DNA of 64,000 nucleotides from Welwitschia mirabilis (GCA_051453625.1 JBOZIK010000001.1:161670768-161734767); one strand, 5' to 3'; positions 48,000-59,987 are shown, counted from the first letter of the stretch. A program made the numbers and translations. Notes: generated by a model not told the origin, from the sequence alone.

Positions 48000-50500
48000 T
48001 AGTTTTCTATTATAGGAATACATTTAATTGCATTTTATTCTATTACTTCTATAGCATTCTCTCTTACTAAAACTTGGGCATTGCAGAAACGACTAGGATA
48101 CTCAAATTAGAAATTAATTAGAAGAAAAACAAAAAAGAAAGTTTGGAAAATATTATTGGTACTAACAATATTTATAGAACATATCAACAAATAATGAACA
48201 AAGAGCTATTGTAACATCTCACAAACAATCTTACACATTCGATAAACAAACTCCCTATTCAGTCTTAGTAGAGGTAGAATGAGAATTCCAAATAGATGCA
48301 TGATAAAGGATCCTTAGATTATAGCTATTAGATTTGAGGTGTTCCAGTGCCTAGATAAGATATGTGAGGGATTAGCACAACTTGGGCACACAACCTTTTA
48401 GTAGCAACAATCGCACTTTTACGACATCAATCAATAGTTGATCCACATTACTGAAGGAATGAATTCTTTGACCATTAAACCAGATAATTTGGGTGTGTAC
48501 AAACCAGCTATTGGATAATAAGAGGAAGAGTTTGCATTTTTAGCTCCCCTTTAGGGGACCTCTCCTATTATTCCCTCTTCCTCTACATCTACTTCTTCAT
48601 CTATTTTGATGAGTTGTGTGTTATACAAAATTCTTTTTGGCACCTGTAATCCATTATTTACATTAACACAAATATGAACTTTATCCTTTTGCTAATTTAT
48701 TTTAGGTCTTATTTCTCTTAAATCATCCTACCTTGATAGGGTCTGTGAAGGCCTAGTAGGGTGTTATGATAATACAAAAAGATCCTTTTTGTCTTTTTTA
48801 ACTATATAGGAGGTTTTTAGAAGGAACATAGGATCCTTAGACTTAGGTTGAATTATGTGCATCTAAAATTTTCTTGTTTTTATTGATGATCGCTCATGAA
48901 TAGCAGAACATACATGGAGTACTCTATGTTTTTAAAGGATAAATGCCCTTCTTCCAGTTCATAGTCTGATTATTTACTATCATGTCTAGAGCATATATTT
49001 TTTCATAATGCTATTTAAAATGACACCCTCATTCAAGTGCTTTATGATCCTATGGAGGTTCTTTGATAGCATATTCCTAAAGTTCTAAGCCTTAGTATAA
49101 AAGCTGTAGAGATTTGCCCCCTTGAAAATAATTAGATTCCTTATCTACACATCTTTTTGTGCATTTATTTTAGGTAAGATCTATACATTATATTAAAATT
49201 TTCCATTCATGATAAGGCCTTCTGAGAAAGGACAACAAGCATCTTTCTTCCTCTACACACAAGATTATTAATGCAAGTGCATCAAGTTCTCCCTCTATTA
49301 GATATATGAATGAATTAAATAAGGAGTAAATCCTATTCTGAAGAGGAAATACAGTAGCACATGATTAATTTGATTTATGATGTCCTTTTGGAATATACTT
49401 AAGATTAGATGCATTCTAACATTCAATTCTAGTTCATTCTAAAGAGTTATTGAATATCATAAAAGGTGCTATGTTTGAATTTCTGAGATCACTTGATAAT
49501 GCCTAGATGTTAATCTATGATTTCCTATTCATGCCATATATCTCTTTTGTATCCTAATCTTTGTCATGTAGAATTTATTTGGTTGTGCAAAATAAAAGCA
49601 TAGACTAGCTTAGTAGCTTTTATGCACTGTAAAGTAGAAAGACAAAATGTGAGATTAGGTGTGGAGTAACTTTAAGGTCATTCATTTAGAAATCCTTCAC
49701 CATTGTTTCCCTTTCCCATGTGATACCAAGGTGACATTACTTAATTATTATAAGTGATGAAGTGTAACATCACTTAGTTGATCCCTAGCAGCACTTGACA
49801 TCCTCATCATAGGGCTTGATTATATAAGTGATAAAGTGTAACATCCAAAGGGCCTTTCCTTAGAAGTGAAGGTGTATGTTATTAAATGACAAATAGGATA
49901 AAGTCCAAATAAAAAAGGACATATTGTGCGAGAAAGTTAACCTCACATATAGGATTAGTTTAGTTGAAACATTAAGAAGGAAAGGCCAAGGAACTAATCT
50001 AATACTAGAAAACTGAAGACATAATTAAGTTTCTTATGTTCCATTGTTTATTGCTGTAGACCCTAAGTTCAAGTTCAACACTTAGACAGGAAATTCACTT
50101 CAGACAAATTATAACAAAGAAGAATAATTTTTTGGAAGAAGAAGAGTCGTAGAGATGGGAAATGCTAATTATTAGATGAGGTAACATAGGGATCTAATAA
50201 AAAGGCTCTTCTCCCATAATATCCAACGAGTCCAGCAGCATTCAAATTAGTGTAAGTAAAGAAAAAGATTGAAAGAAAAGAAAAGGGCTAAAACTGGAAA
50301 TGTTCAGTTGAGCAGTCATCACCAACAGACATCAAGTTAGGGTTTACATGGGGCTTTTTCTTAGATTTTTAAAAAAACCACTTAAGAAGGATTTGAGAAC
50401 AGAGGTTCTACAATTCATATCAAATGGATGGATGGGAAGGTAGTCCAGATGCCTAATGATGGATTGGTAAATGCTGGAGAGATCTTCATTTGGTATTTTC
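48000..50500. other. CACTA interior, nothing recognised
   Basis: AT-rich sequence without long frames. Scattered short direct repeats occur, for example GTGATGAAGTGTAACATC near 49763 and GTGATAAAGTGTAACATC near 49818. Confidence 0.5.
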
Positions 50501-50520
50501 TACAAGGGTAAGGTAGGCAG

Positions 50521-50900
50521 ATGAAAGTACAAGGTAACCCAATCCAAAACACTGTAACCTATTCTTGTACTACCGATAATGCATTCCCCATCGAGTCTTC
50601 CCCCTCTTGTGCTGACAGAGTTCCTCTTCGCCTTCATACACAATTCGATTGTGAGGACCGGTACTTACAAGTGCCTACTGCCCACATCAAATTAAAGAAA
50701 CAATGAGGCAGAATGCCTACAGTAGAAGCAAATAGTAGGTTGAGCATCATGAATAGAAAAAACGAAGAATGAGAGGCATTAAAGAAAGAAGTTAATAGGT
50801 GCAACACACAGTGGAATTGACAGGGCGCTGAAGCTCGGCGGTGGTAGCATTCATGGTGTTGATCACAGAAGGACAAAAAAATAAGCCAGTGAATAGAGCA
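50521..50900. other. GC-richer, CpG-retaining island in CACTA
   Basis: This stretch has at least nine CpG in 380 bp (for example ACCGAT, CATCGAG, TTCGCC, GACCGG, CTCGGCGG), in contrast to the CpG-poor surroundings. It includes an open plus-strand frame 50521-50706 (61 codons, MKVQGNPIQNTVTYSC…). I do not recognise the protein. CACTA elements are known to pick up host gene fragments, so a captured, later-arrived fragment is possible (inference). Confidence 0.4.
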
Positions 50901-50936
50901 TTAGTAATAAGGCATATCAAAGGTGGAGTAGATGCA

Positions 50937-51546
50937 TTAGAGAGGTAAGGGCAGCAAATCAAAGAAGGCAACATCAAATGAGAACCTCATAAAATGCAGT
51001 GCAATGTGGTAGTTAGACAAGGGACAAAACAAAAAAGAGGAGGAGTGCAGCGTCAAGGCAGGATGCCAGAAGCTAGTGGTAAAAGGAATAAAAGGAAAGA
51101 CCATAGGAAATAGAAAGGAGGGGAGAAGACATGATGTGGGAAATGATAGCATTATCATAAAAGAGGCTAGCAGAGTACTTAATTGGAGAAGATGATGGAG
51201 ACTAATCAAAGGAGACCAAAAAGTAAGAGATGTTGCAGGCTGCTGCAATAAAAAACAGAGGACACCAGTCAAGAGAAAGGTTAGGGGAAGGGATAGAAAA
51301 AGAATCAGAGCATAGAAACATAGAGGAACCTCTATGAAAAGGAGACGATGAATGGCAGAAAAAAAGGCCTTGGATTAAAGGCAGCAAAATCTTTGTGAAA
51401 AAGCATTGAGAGAGAGAAGAAGCACTACCAAAGGCTATAGGGACAACGTCAAGAAGTGGAAGGCCAATAAAGTTAGCAAACAAGAGAAGAAAACTTGAGG
51501 GAAGAGGGAGAAAAGGAGGTACTTCAAGGAAAATGCCAGGAATCAT
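50937..51546 (-). other. Purine-rich tract with open antisense frames
   Basis: The plus strand is strongly A/G-rich (GGGAAGAGGGAGAAAAGGAGG), so the minus strand stays open by composition in overlapping frames of 111 and 114 codons rich in Ser, Phe, Leu and Pro. I treat these as composition effects, though a fragment of a captured gene cannot be excluded. Confidence 0.35.
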
Positions 51547-52494
51547 AGCAAAATCCTATGGTCTCTATTTTTGATGTTGTCTCCTATGCTTTCTTCATAG
51601 GATTTTGCTTATGACAACACAATCTTCTCATTCCGAATGCATCAGGATTAAGCATCTGCATAGCAAAAAATAGAGAATAAATGAATAAGCCCCATTCTGC
51701 ACTCGGAAAATAGAGATCAACAATTACCAAGGAAGCATATGACTTGTAAAATTTGCTAAAAACAAAGCTTCATCAAGAATGCAAGAACAATCATAAGTTG
51801 GACCTCATTAAGTGGGATTATCTGATCAATACTACTTAAATCGTTTAGAAGGGTCTGTGAACTATGCTCCATTTTACAAATGTACTTTGTCTATACTATT
51901 AGGGATTTGATTCTAGGGTTAATAGAAAAATAGCATGTGCTGAAAGAGGGAGACGCATAGGAGCTAGAGGTAGTCTTGATGAAAAACACAGATGAGCTGA
52001 AGGCTAATAACATTGTTCAAATGCAACATATATCTAATAACTCCTCCTCGTGCCTTTGGCACTATAAAAGAAGCAAACTCAGTAAAACCTCAAGCCTAGG
52101 GTTAATAGAAAAACTTACACACTATTTCCTGATGATTCTTTGAGGAAGAAGGTATATGATAACGGATAATAGCAAACATCGATTTGAAAAAGACCTCTTC
52201 TTGAAAATCTTGTAGCGTCTAGAGATTCATCATCATGCATAAAAGCTCCATGAAAATCTGATTTTCTAGCTTTATGAAATCCAATGTAATTCCAAAACCA
52301 ATAGATATAATTTTAAGCCTTTTCAGATGCAAAATGGCTTTATAACCCTCAAACAACACAGAGCTCTATTATAGAGTAATAAACAGAAAAGGGAGGGAAA
52401 AAACCTTAAAAGGGGGGAATAAATAAAAAAGCACAGAAAATCCTACGTGCAATGGTTTTAGTTTTAGGAAGGCACAAAAATATTTTTTTTTATG

Positions 52495-52762
52495 ATGGAT
52501 CTTTTACAACGTTTGTACAATTAAACGCCTTAAAATAACCAAAATTTTATGGTATTTCTTTTGTTAATGTGTTAAAAGGTAAAAAAATTTAAGGCATTTT
52601 CTTATAAACGCCTTAAAAATTTTTAAAACAAACTTTTAAGGCATTTATTTAAATAAATACTTAAAAAGATATATATTTTTTTATTCAAAGCATTTATTAA
52701 AATTTCCATAATTAAGGCACTTATTCAAATAAACACCTTAAAAGCCTCCATTTCTTTTAGTG
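52495..52762. repeat. Right subterminal repeat array of inner CACTA
   Basis: Mirror of the left array: AAACGCCTTAAAA, AAGGCATTTTCTTATAAACGCC and similar words, ending at the terminus ATTTCTTTTAGTG. Confidence 0.75.
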
Positions 52763-52929
52763 AGACTTTTAAGGAATTTTTATTAAGGAATTTTTGTTAA
52801 AATGCCTTAGAAACACCTTAAAAGCCTATAGGATTTTAAGGTGAGGTTTTTTAAGGCCTTTTAAGTCATTTAAGCCTATATTTCTTATAGTGCATCTTTA
52901 ATCAAAAGATACACATGAATCAATTTTGA

Positions 52930-53292
52930 CCTTTTTTGTGCTTATCGTCCACCCATGGCAATTAATGCATAAATCTGATTTGGCAATTTTTTGAGATTAT
53001 ATGTAATGCCTTGACTATCTTTAGTTATGTAACAAACCTAATCAAATAAAACTTTGATTTCTTTTAATACTATTTGTTTAATAGAAAATAAGAATTGGAC
53101 AACTTTGGAACATAAAAAAACATCATGTACATTAATATACCTACCATCATTTAAGGTGAGATTAACATTACCAATGCCTTCAACTTTAATAAATGTAAAA
53201 TCTTCCATTTTAATAGAATCTAAATCCATGGTTCTAAAATTTTGAGACATGTCTCTATGAGGTGTTATGTGATTAGAGCAGCTACTATCCAC
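52930..53292 (-). pseudogene. Copia protease and start of pre-integrase domain, decayed
   Basis: Reading leftwards: IVDSSCSNHITPHRDMSQNF, IKMEDFTFIKVEGIGNVNL, LNDGRYINVHDVFLCSKVV and FLFSIKQIVLKEIKVLFD. This is the Ty1/copia protease region, normally (W)I-V-D-S-G-C-S/T-x-H-M-T. The active-site Gly is Ser (DSSC), and the preceding Trp is a TAG. Shortly after, the sequence meets the outer CACTA terminus at 52892. The integrase and RT are absent, so the element is truncated there. Confidence 0.8.
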
Positions 53293-54405
53293 AATCTATG
53301 TAGAAGAATTAAGAGGTTTTGTAGTGATCATAGTTGAAAAATTTGAAGGCCCTCCTTCAATACCTTTTCCTTTGTGATTTTACACCTGTGATGAAATTGA
53401 GACACAATGATCTTATGATTTAAATGTATGTTCTTCAATTGTCAAAGATAAAAAGCCAATCTTCCATCAACGTTTGTCTTTAATATATCCTAGTTTTTAA
53501 TAATTTATCACCAAACATAACTTTGCTTTTGATTTGAAATTTGTCCATTTGATGAAGAGTTATTATAAGAGAAATTCCTCTTCCTATGAAATTGTGTTGC
53601 TTTCACCTCTTGTATTTGGACTTCTTCCTTTTTGTTATCTTATGAAATTTTAATTACCACCTCTAAATTTCTAAAACCTTTGTGTCTCTTTCCCTCCTTA
53701 GCTTTAATAATTTATTCTTCCTCTATCTTTTTTATTTTTCCCTTCTTTAACATGCTGATTTTTTGCTATAAAAGCATTATTATTTGAGTTGTACATATTT
53801 TCAAATCCTTTAAGGTCTTCAATTGAGCAACTAACTCATGAATTATGTAGACATTTAGATCCTTGATTTAAAGAGTGGTAACCATGAATTTTCTATATCT
53901 ATGATCATTGTAGAATACTTGAATCACCCTATTAATCTTTTATCTAGCACTAAGTGCACAATCATATTCATTTAGATTATAAAAAGTTGTTATATTTTAT
54001 CAAGAAAATGATTAAGTGATTCATCTCTTTGAATATAAAGAGCATTAGATTCCTTTATGTATCTCATTTATTTGATCTGTCTATTTTTAATGGTACATTT
54101 GAATTCTGATTGAAGCTAGTCCTAGCACTTCTTTGATGTACCTTTGATAACTATTATTGCATCAATCCCTTCTAATACTAAACTGCATATTATTATTTTA
54201 GCTAATGCATCTACCTTTTATCTAAGTCATGTTTCCTATTTTGTTCTCTGCTCAATACATCCAAATTTGGAGAAGAGAAAAATCCACTTTCTACAACATT
54301 TTAACACTCATTGATTTGTAATAAGAATTTTATTAAATAAGACCAATATGAAAAATTTTGTAATCTATTGAAAATAATAGAGAATTTTGAAATTTCTGTA
54401 GCCAT
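53293..54405 (-). pseudogene. gag: Copia gag, decayed
   Basis: Start ATG at 54405 (MATEISKFSIIFNRLQNFSYW), 80 bp after the primer site. Gag (UBN2-type) order follows: NVVESGFFSSPNLDVLSREQ, LVLEGIDAIIVIKGTSKK, QSEFKCTIKN, RDESLNHFLDKI and LNEYDCALSA. A zinc knuckle near 53500 is degraded (Cys to Asn and His to Tyr in C..C....GHI). Several frameshifts and stops are present. Confidence 0.75.
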
Positions 54406-54486
54406 AACTTTAAAGATGAATTAAAACTTGCTTTCAATGAAGAAGTATCCATAGATCTAGATTTTATAGATGTCCTATCAACTTTT

Positions 54487-54500
54487 CCACTCTAATGCCA
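54487..54500 (-). other. Copia primer binding site, tRNA-Met type
   Basis: On the minus strand TGGCATTAGAGTGG resembles the initiator tRNA-Met complement TGGTATCAGAGC(CA) used by copia elements. It lies three bases after the LTR boundary. Confidence 0.6.
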
Positions 54501-54571
54501 CTTTGTTAGTAGAAGCTTGATGAGCTTAGTTGATTTAGGGTAATTTTAGTTAAGGATGTATTTGACATTGA

Positions 54572-54844
54572 AAGATGTTTATAGGAGGTATAGATGTCTT
54601 TAACTTATTAGATGTCTTTCCTAAGTTCAATGAGTTGACAAAAGATGTCTCTGATGTGTTAGACATCTATCTTAAAAGTTCTATTCCCTATAATCAAATT
54701 TTTAATTTTACAAAGATGTCTTTGTAATTAAAAGACATTTATCCTTTTAATGAATTAGAAGTTAACTCTATGAAGATGTCTTTAAGGCTAAAAGACATCT
54801 ATTTCATGGATCATAGATGCCTATCTTTGAAAGACATCTATCCT
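54572..54844. repeat. Seven-fold GATGTCTTT/AAAGACATC array
   Basis: Words AGATGTCTTT and AAAAGACATCTAT alternate about every 30-60 bp, so neighbouring units are inverse complements and can form hairpins. Located within the copia LTR between RNA start and primer site. Confidence 0.75.
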
Positions 54845-55428
54845 ATAGGTCAATTTTGAAATAGGGTCCAAAAAAACTGAAACAAAATTCTAATGAAAAA
54901 ACTTGAAAGATAACTCATTTATTAATATGTTTAGAACAAATATAACATTTTAGAGGTGAATTAAAAAACATCATTCTTTTATGATATTTAATCAAATATG
55001 AAAATATTTACTTCACTTTACAAAATGACACAACAAACTCTTCAAATGGTTAAATCCTTTGAAAAATATCTAAAGATCATTAGTATTTGACTGAATTTCA
55101 TAAGTATGTATTTTAATCTTTCTTATTTGATGACATGAACTTTTATTTCATCAACATAGCCTAATCTTTAACAAATATCAATGTCTTTAAGCATCAAATA
55201 AACCTATAATTAAAGTATGGAATATGATCAAGCGGAATTCACTTAAGATACTAAAAGATCAAATGTTGTTAAAGCTTACTAAATTAGAGATTAATAATTT
55301 ATCAATATTTCAAGCATGGAATGAAACATCAAGCACAATGAAGCAAAAATGAGTCTTCAATCTGGCAAAATCTTATTCATCTTTTCAAAAGTTTTTATGA
55401 TTCTTCTAACCTATACCTATTTACATGG

Positions 55429-55435
55429 TTTTATA
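55429..55435 (-). promoter_or_regulatory. Copia LTR TATA box
   Basis: TATAAAA on the minus strand, preceded by CACTTCAAG and followed by CCATG. The position fits a U3/R boundary of this LTR. Confidence 0.5.
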
Positions 55436-55699
55436 CTTGAAGTGGATGGCATTCCATTCCACCTCATTAATGTGGGATAAATCCCTCCCCCACCAAAATA
55501 AACTTTTTAAAAACTATGTTGATACAACAAAGAAAAATAAATCTATTTGACTATACTAAGACACACATAAACAACATGTACAACATTATGATGGTCGTAT
55601 CAAACCACATAATATGACAGTATCATTATCATATTATATAAAAAATTAGAGCTTTAGCCATGAGTTTTTTTATACCTCCCATAGGGATGGGCTAGCTAG

Positions 55700-56430
55700 C
55701 AACTAGAATGATACTTCTTGATTTAGCATGAGTACTTTCATACATTGTATGATTTTACTTTTCTAATAATAAATTGTTACTTATTCTTGCTATAATACTT
55801 TGATGTTAAGTTTTGATAGATCTTATGCTTATTATAGTTAAGATTGACTAAGGAATGTTATTACTTTAAAATCTTTTTAGTGATTCTCCTTTTCATTCTA
55901 GCTTATGTAATATAAATGTTTCTTGATTAGATCTTGGAAGACCCTTACTTTTTATGCTTATTTAGTTCTTTCTATGAAGTTTAGGTGTCTTGGGTATATG
56001 ACCCTCATATCTATGATGAATGAGATTATGCCATTATATTTGAGCTTGGGCTATACGAACCCTCATGTCTATGATGGATGAGATTATGCCATTGTGATTG
56101 AGTTGGAAGTAAAAGATATGTTATTTCAATTTAATACTTAGGTTTTTTCATAAATTTATTATGCTAGTTTGAATGTTATGTCCTATTCCTAGATCTCTTA
56201 CATAGTTTTACTCTCTATCACTCATTATCATTATGCTTGTTTTATTCATAGATCTCACAATCTATCTCTATGAAAGAATGACACTGGAACTATTCTAGAA
56301 TAAAATCCCTAGTATTATTGGTAAAAGTTGGATTTTACAATCCAAGATTTGTATTCCTAGGGTTATGTTACCATTTATCATGTATTAACAACAAATAAAA
56401 GCATAGTGATATTTCACCACAAATTGCTTT
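55700..56430 (+). repeat. LTR (right part) of gypsy element 4
   Basis: Assigned only from the primer site at its right end and a layout similar to the other LTRs (AATGATTATGCC-type and GAATAAAATCCC blocks). It contains a 56-bp tandem duplication, 55991-56046 and 56047-56105 (ACCCTCAT.TCTATGAT). The left end is not defined. Confidence 0.4.
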
Positions 56431-56448
56431 TGATGTCATTGCTGGGGA
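56431..56448 (+). other. tRNA-Asp primer binding site of element 4
   Basis: TGATGTCATTGCTGGGGA matches the tRNA-Asp complement at 13 of 18 positions. All five differences are transitions. Confidence 0.6.
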
Positions 56449-58030
56449 TAGTGTTATGACAACTATAGTGAATCATGCACAAAATTTTCTTTTTTATATC
56501 CGTTTTTAGTTTTTTCATGTTTGTTTTTATTTCTTTCATTTGTGTCTCTTTCTAATTCCTTTTCATTTTTCTTTCTTTTCTTTCTTTTTATTACTGGCGA
56601 ATTGGTGTTGATTGTTTATAGTACTTAATTAATAGAACCNNNNNNNNNNNNNNNNNNNNNNNNNNNNNNNNNNNNNNNNNNNNNNNNNNNNNNNNNNNNN
56701 NNNNNNNNNNNNNNNNNNNNNNNNNNNNNNNNNNNNNNNNNNNNNNNNNNNNNNNNNNNNNNNNNNNNNNNNNNNNNNNNNNNNNNNNNNNNNNNNNNNN
56801 NNNNNNNNNNNNNNNNNNNNNNNNNNNNNNNNNNNNNNNNNNNNNNNNNNNNNNNNNNNNNNNNNNNNNNNNNNNNNNNNNNNNNNNNNNNNNNNNNNNN
56901 NNNNNNNNNNNNNNNNNNNNNNNNNNNNNNNNNNNNNNNNNNNNNNNNNNNNNNNNNNNNNNNNNNNNNNNNNNNNNNNNNNNNNNNNNNNNNNNNNNNN
57001 NNNNNNNNNNNNNNNNNNNNNNNNNNNNNNNNNNNNNNNNNNNNNNNNNNNNNNNNNNNNNNNNNNNNNNNNNNNNNNNNNNNNNNNNNNNNNNNNNNNN
57101 NNNNNNNNNNNNNNNNNNNNNNNNNNNNNNNNNNNNNNNNNNNNNNNNNNNNNNNNNNNNNNNNNNNNNNNNNNNNNNNNNNNNNNNNNNNNNNNNNNNN
57201 NNNNNNNNNNNNNNNNNNNNNNNNNNNNNNNNNNNNNNNNNNNNNNNNNNNNNNNNNNNNNNNNNNNNNNNNNNNNNNNNNNNNNNNNNNNNNNNNNNNN
57301 NNNNNNNNNNNNNNNNNNNNNNNNNNNNNNNNNNNNNNNNNNNNNNNNNNNNNNNNNNNNNNNNNNNNNNNNNNNGTTTATAGTACTTAATTAATAGAAC
57401 CTAATCATGTGACTTCTTTTTCTTCTCTTCATTTGATGTTTTACCCTTTTTACTTTTTTATTTTTTGGTTCTTTTCTTTTTTTTCCTTGCATAGGTTATA
57501 TGCTATATTAAATCCTTTTGTGGGGACTAATCTTTTATATGTTTGAAGAGAAAATATTAAGAAAAATAATAAAAAATTTAATTTTTTTCTATCCATCTTC
57601 TTCTCTTTCTATCATCCCTTCTATCATCTCTTCCCTTATCTATCTTGGATTATTTTCTTAGTAAGTACTTGAAGATATTTTTTGAATAAATATGTTATTA
57701 GCAACAATCTCAGTAAAGTGCTTTAGCACTTGCATTGTTTATTTTTCTAATTTTTATTTCTTGCATTACATTGCATTATAGTTTTTATTTGAATTAACCA
57801 TTTCTGAAATCTACATTTAGTCTTTTCCTATTAGTTAACCATATGGATATATTATCTTAGATTATTGGTTATCTTGAAAGGTAAATTATCATATTTTACC
57901 AAAACCTTTTTATACTATCTTACCAGTGCTGCTATCTTCCTTATTGGTGTTGCTAACTTCTTACATTAGAACATGTTTATATTTAGTAAATATTATGTCC
58001 ATATCATTTTAAAGCCATTTATGAATCATC
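56449..58030 (+). other. Element 4 leader, with gap 56640-57375
   Basis: T-rich leader-like sequence. The 26 bases before the gap (56614-56639) recur exactly after it (57376-57401), so the gap may be an unmerged overlap. A CTATCATCCCTTCTATCATC word like those of elements 1-3 lies at 57610-57635. No gag follows; the element is probably truncated. Confidence 0.45.
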
Positions 58031-58868
58031 TTGTCACAACCTAAACTTGAGCTAAACTTAAGAAGAACAAGCTTGCATGATTATATTAACCATTGTAGTG
58101 GACCAAATAGGTTATGATAAAGAGACTTACCTCTTAGTTACTCATAGTCTATACATTAGAAGAAGTATATGATAATAGATCACTTAACCAATACCACATC
58201 TAACCTAAGATTATTTATCAATATCAATTATAAAAAGAAGTGTGTAACTTCTAGTCAATTGGTTAGTTGTAGTAATAGCTAAGCAATCATGCCTACATAT
58301 CCTCATCTAGAGGATTTCAGACTACATGTAGTTCTATCTTAGAACTTATTCCCATCTCCACTAATACACATGAGTGCAAGATAGATTAAGGTGTTCGATA
58401 TCAATGGGCAGGTGGGTAAAAAACATGAAATAATGCAAGGACCCAATATTCAACTTAATAAGAGTATGATGCCAAACTAAATTACAACAATACCAAATGA
58501 TATAACGCACATATAAATAAAGGTTTGCATAATAGCTTTATGTAAAATTATAGAAGGCAACTAGTTAAGAACTCTCAAGGTTACAAGATCCATCCATTAT
58601 AAGGAATTCTATTACAATATCCATCCATAATAAGGAATTCTAATGCATGATTGATGATAATACATATGTATACTAATATAAATCATATATGAGTTCCAAA
58701 AAATATATATACTGAATCCCTTGATTAGTTGACCAAAATACCCATTAGTACCTCAATTACTAATCATAAAAGACCCCTATATTCTTTTGAAATCTTGGTA
58801 AGAGCCAATGAAAGTGAAGTATCATAACAAAATATCATTATAGTGAACTCATATAAAAATGATGATTA

Positions 58869-58902
58869 ACACATGTGTGCGCGTGCGCATACATACACAC
58901 AC
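58869..58902. repeat. Alternating purine-pyrimidine tract (Z-DNA type)
   Basis: About 34 bp of nearly perfect alternation with core GTGTGCGCGTGCGCATAC, which carries four CpG in a CpG-poor region. Confidence 0.7.
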
Positions 58903-59895
58903 CATTTCGATAGGGTACCTTCTAGTTGTCCTTTATAAAACATAACATAATGAATCTAATAATATATGAATATATATAATGCTAGAAGGAACTAACTCAT
59001 ATGCCACTAATTAAATCACTAGTCTCAATGTGACTTAGCACAATAGAAGTTAAAGGATAAAAATAGATAATTAAATGCTTAACTATTTTAATGAACATCA
59101 TAGAAAAATCACTAATATTATATCATTTTATGTATAAGATAAAAAATAACTACTTGAGACATTTAATTCCTATGCAGGAACATCTAATAAGATTCATTTA
59201 AGGATATGTACGTGGAATGTATTAAAGCATATTAAAAGCAACCATAATCATTGAGAAATTTGCTAGACCTACATCATTATATAACTATACCATGCATACT
59301 ATAACTACATTAAATCATACAAGAAGAAACATGAATGTTATAGAATACATCCAATAAATATTATTGTAATATTAAGAATTTTTTCATGAAATAAATAATT
59401 TAGAAAAACATGACATATACTCTATCTAAAGAAAGTATAATATCAAAAATCATTGTATTAGAATTATCCACATTGTTTAATCTAATGATAGATATCTAAC
59501 TGAAAGACTAGTATTGAGGCTTAATAACCTAAAATATTCCATTTCATATAATATATATTTAAATATGTATATCATATGACATTAAGAATACACATTTTTT
59601 TCAACATAAGAATAATATCATAAGCATATCATACATAACCTAATTTTCATTATATATATTATAGATTTAACTCTTAAAAATAAAACATGTTTAAGCATGA
59701 CAATATGAACATTGTGGTAGTCTAGCTAGTGGGTACTTATTCTTTATTTAGGAGGTCATTTCAATTCTACTTTAACCAGAAAGTACAATTACTAAAATGT
59801 TGGGTTTGACATATCTTTGATCCTCCAATACCTTTTAAGGTAATAATTAAATATGTCTAACCTCTATAATATATATGTAATATTATGCACATGAG

Positions 59896-59987
59896 ACAAT
59901 ACAATACAATACAATATAATACAATACAATACAATACAATACAATACAATACAATACAATACAATACAATACAATACAATACAATAC
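59896..59987. repeat. (ACAAT)n microsatellite
   Basis: About 18 pentamer units with one variant (ATAAT) near 59915. The minus strand is open in several frames only because of this repeat. Confidence 0.95.

Larger units (their letters stand above)
45698..52762. mobile_element. Inner CACTA (En/Spm) element
   Basis: The left end is CACTACAAGAAATATAGGC (45698) and the right end inverts to CACTAAAAGAAATGGAGGC (52762). A 3-bp duplication AGA flanks both ends (45695-45697 and 52763-52765), as expected for this superfamily. Subterminal arrays of CCTTAAAAGGC / AAGGCATTTAATTAAA words in both orientations (45698-46005 and 52495-52762) look like transposase-binding repeats. In the 7 kb I could not read a TNP1- or TNP2-type transposase, so it is probably non-autonomous or too decayed. 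Confidence 0.85.
45543..52892. mobile_element. Outer CACTA element, split by the inner one
   Basis: The right end TTTCTTATAGTG (52881-52892) is a CACTA terminus, inverse CACTATAAGAAATATAGGCTT. Its inner flank 52763-52880 and the piece 45543-45697 both consist of the same AAGGCATTTT and AAAATGCCTCAAAAG subterminal words. Removing the inner element joins these two pieces. The left terminus was not found, so this copy is truncated or its left end lies in eroded sequence. Only ~285 bp of it are visible; it is non-autonomous as seen. Confidence 0.65.
54504..55500 (-). repeat. Copia 5' LTR (minus strand)
   Basis: In plus orientation it begins TGTTAGTAG at 54504. It carries an array of GATGTCT/AGACATC words (54572-54844) and, on the minus strand, a TATAAAA box at 55435-55429. 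The far end (U3 start) is not fixed; 55500-55650 is possible. No matching second LTR is present in the window. Confidence 0.6.

Noticed and set aside
50937-51546. Two overlapping minus-strand frames of over 110 codons as host genes
   Set aside because: Overlapping open frames come from a purine-rich plus strand. Ser/Phe/Leu/Pro bias and lack of any motif suggest a composition effect.
52893-52895. CAT as target duplication of a single CACTA running 45698-52892
   Set aside because: The bases before 45698 are AGA, which match the bases after 52762 and not those after 52892. This led to the nested interpretation.
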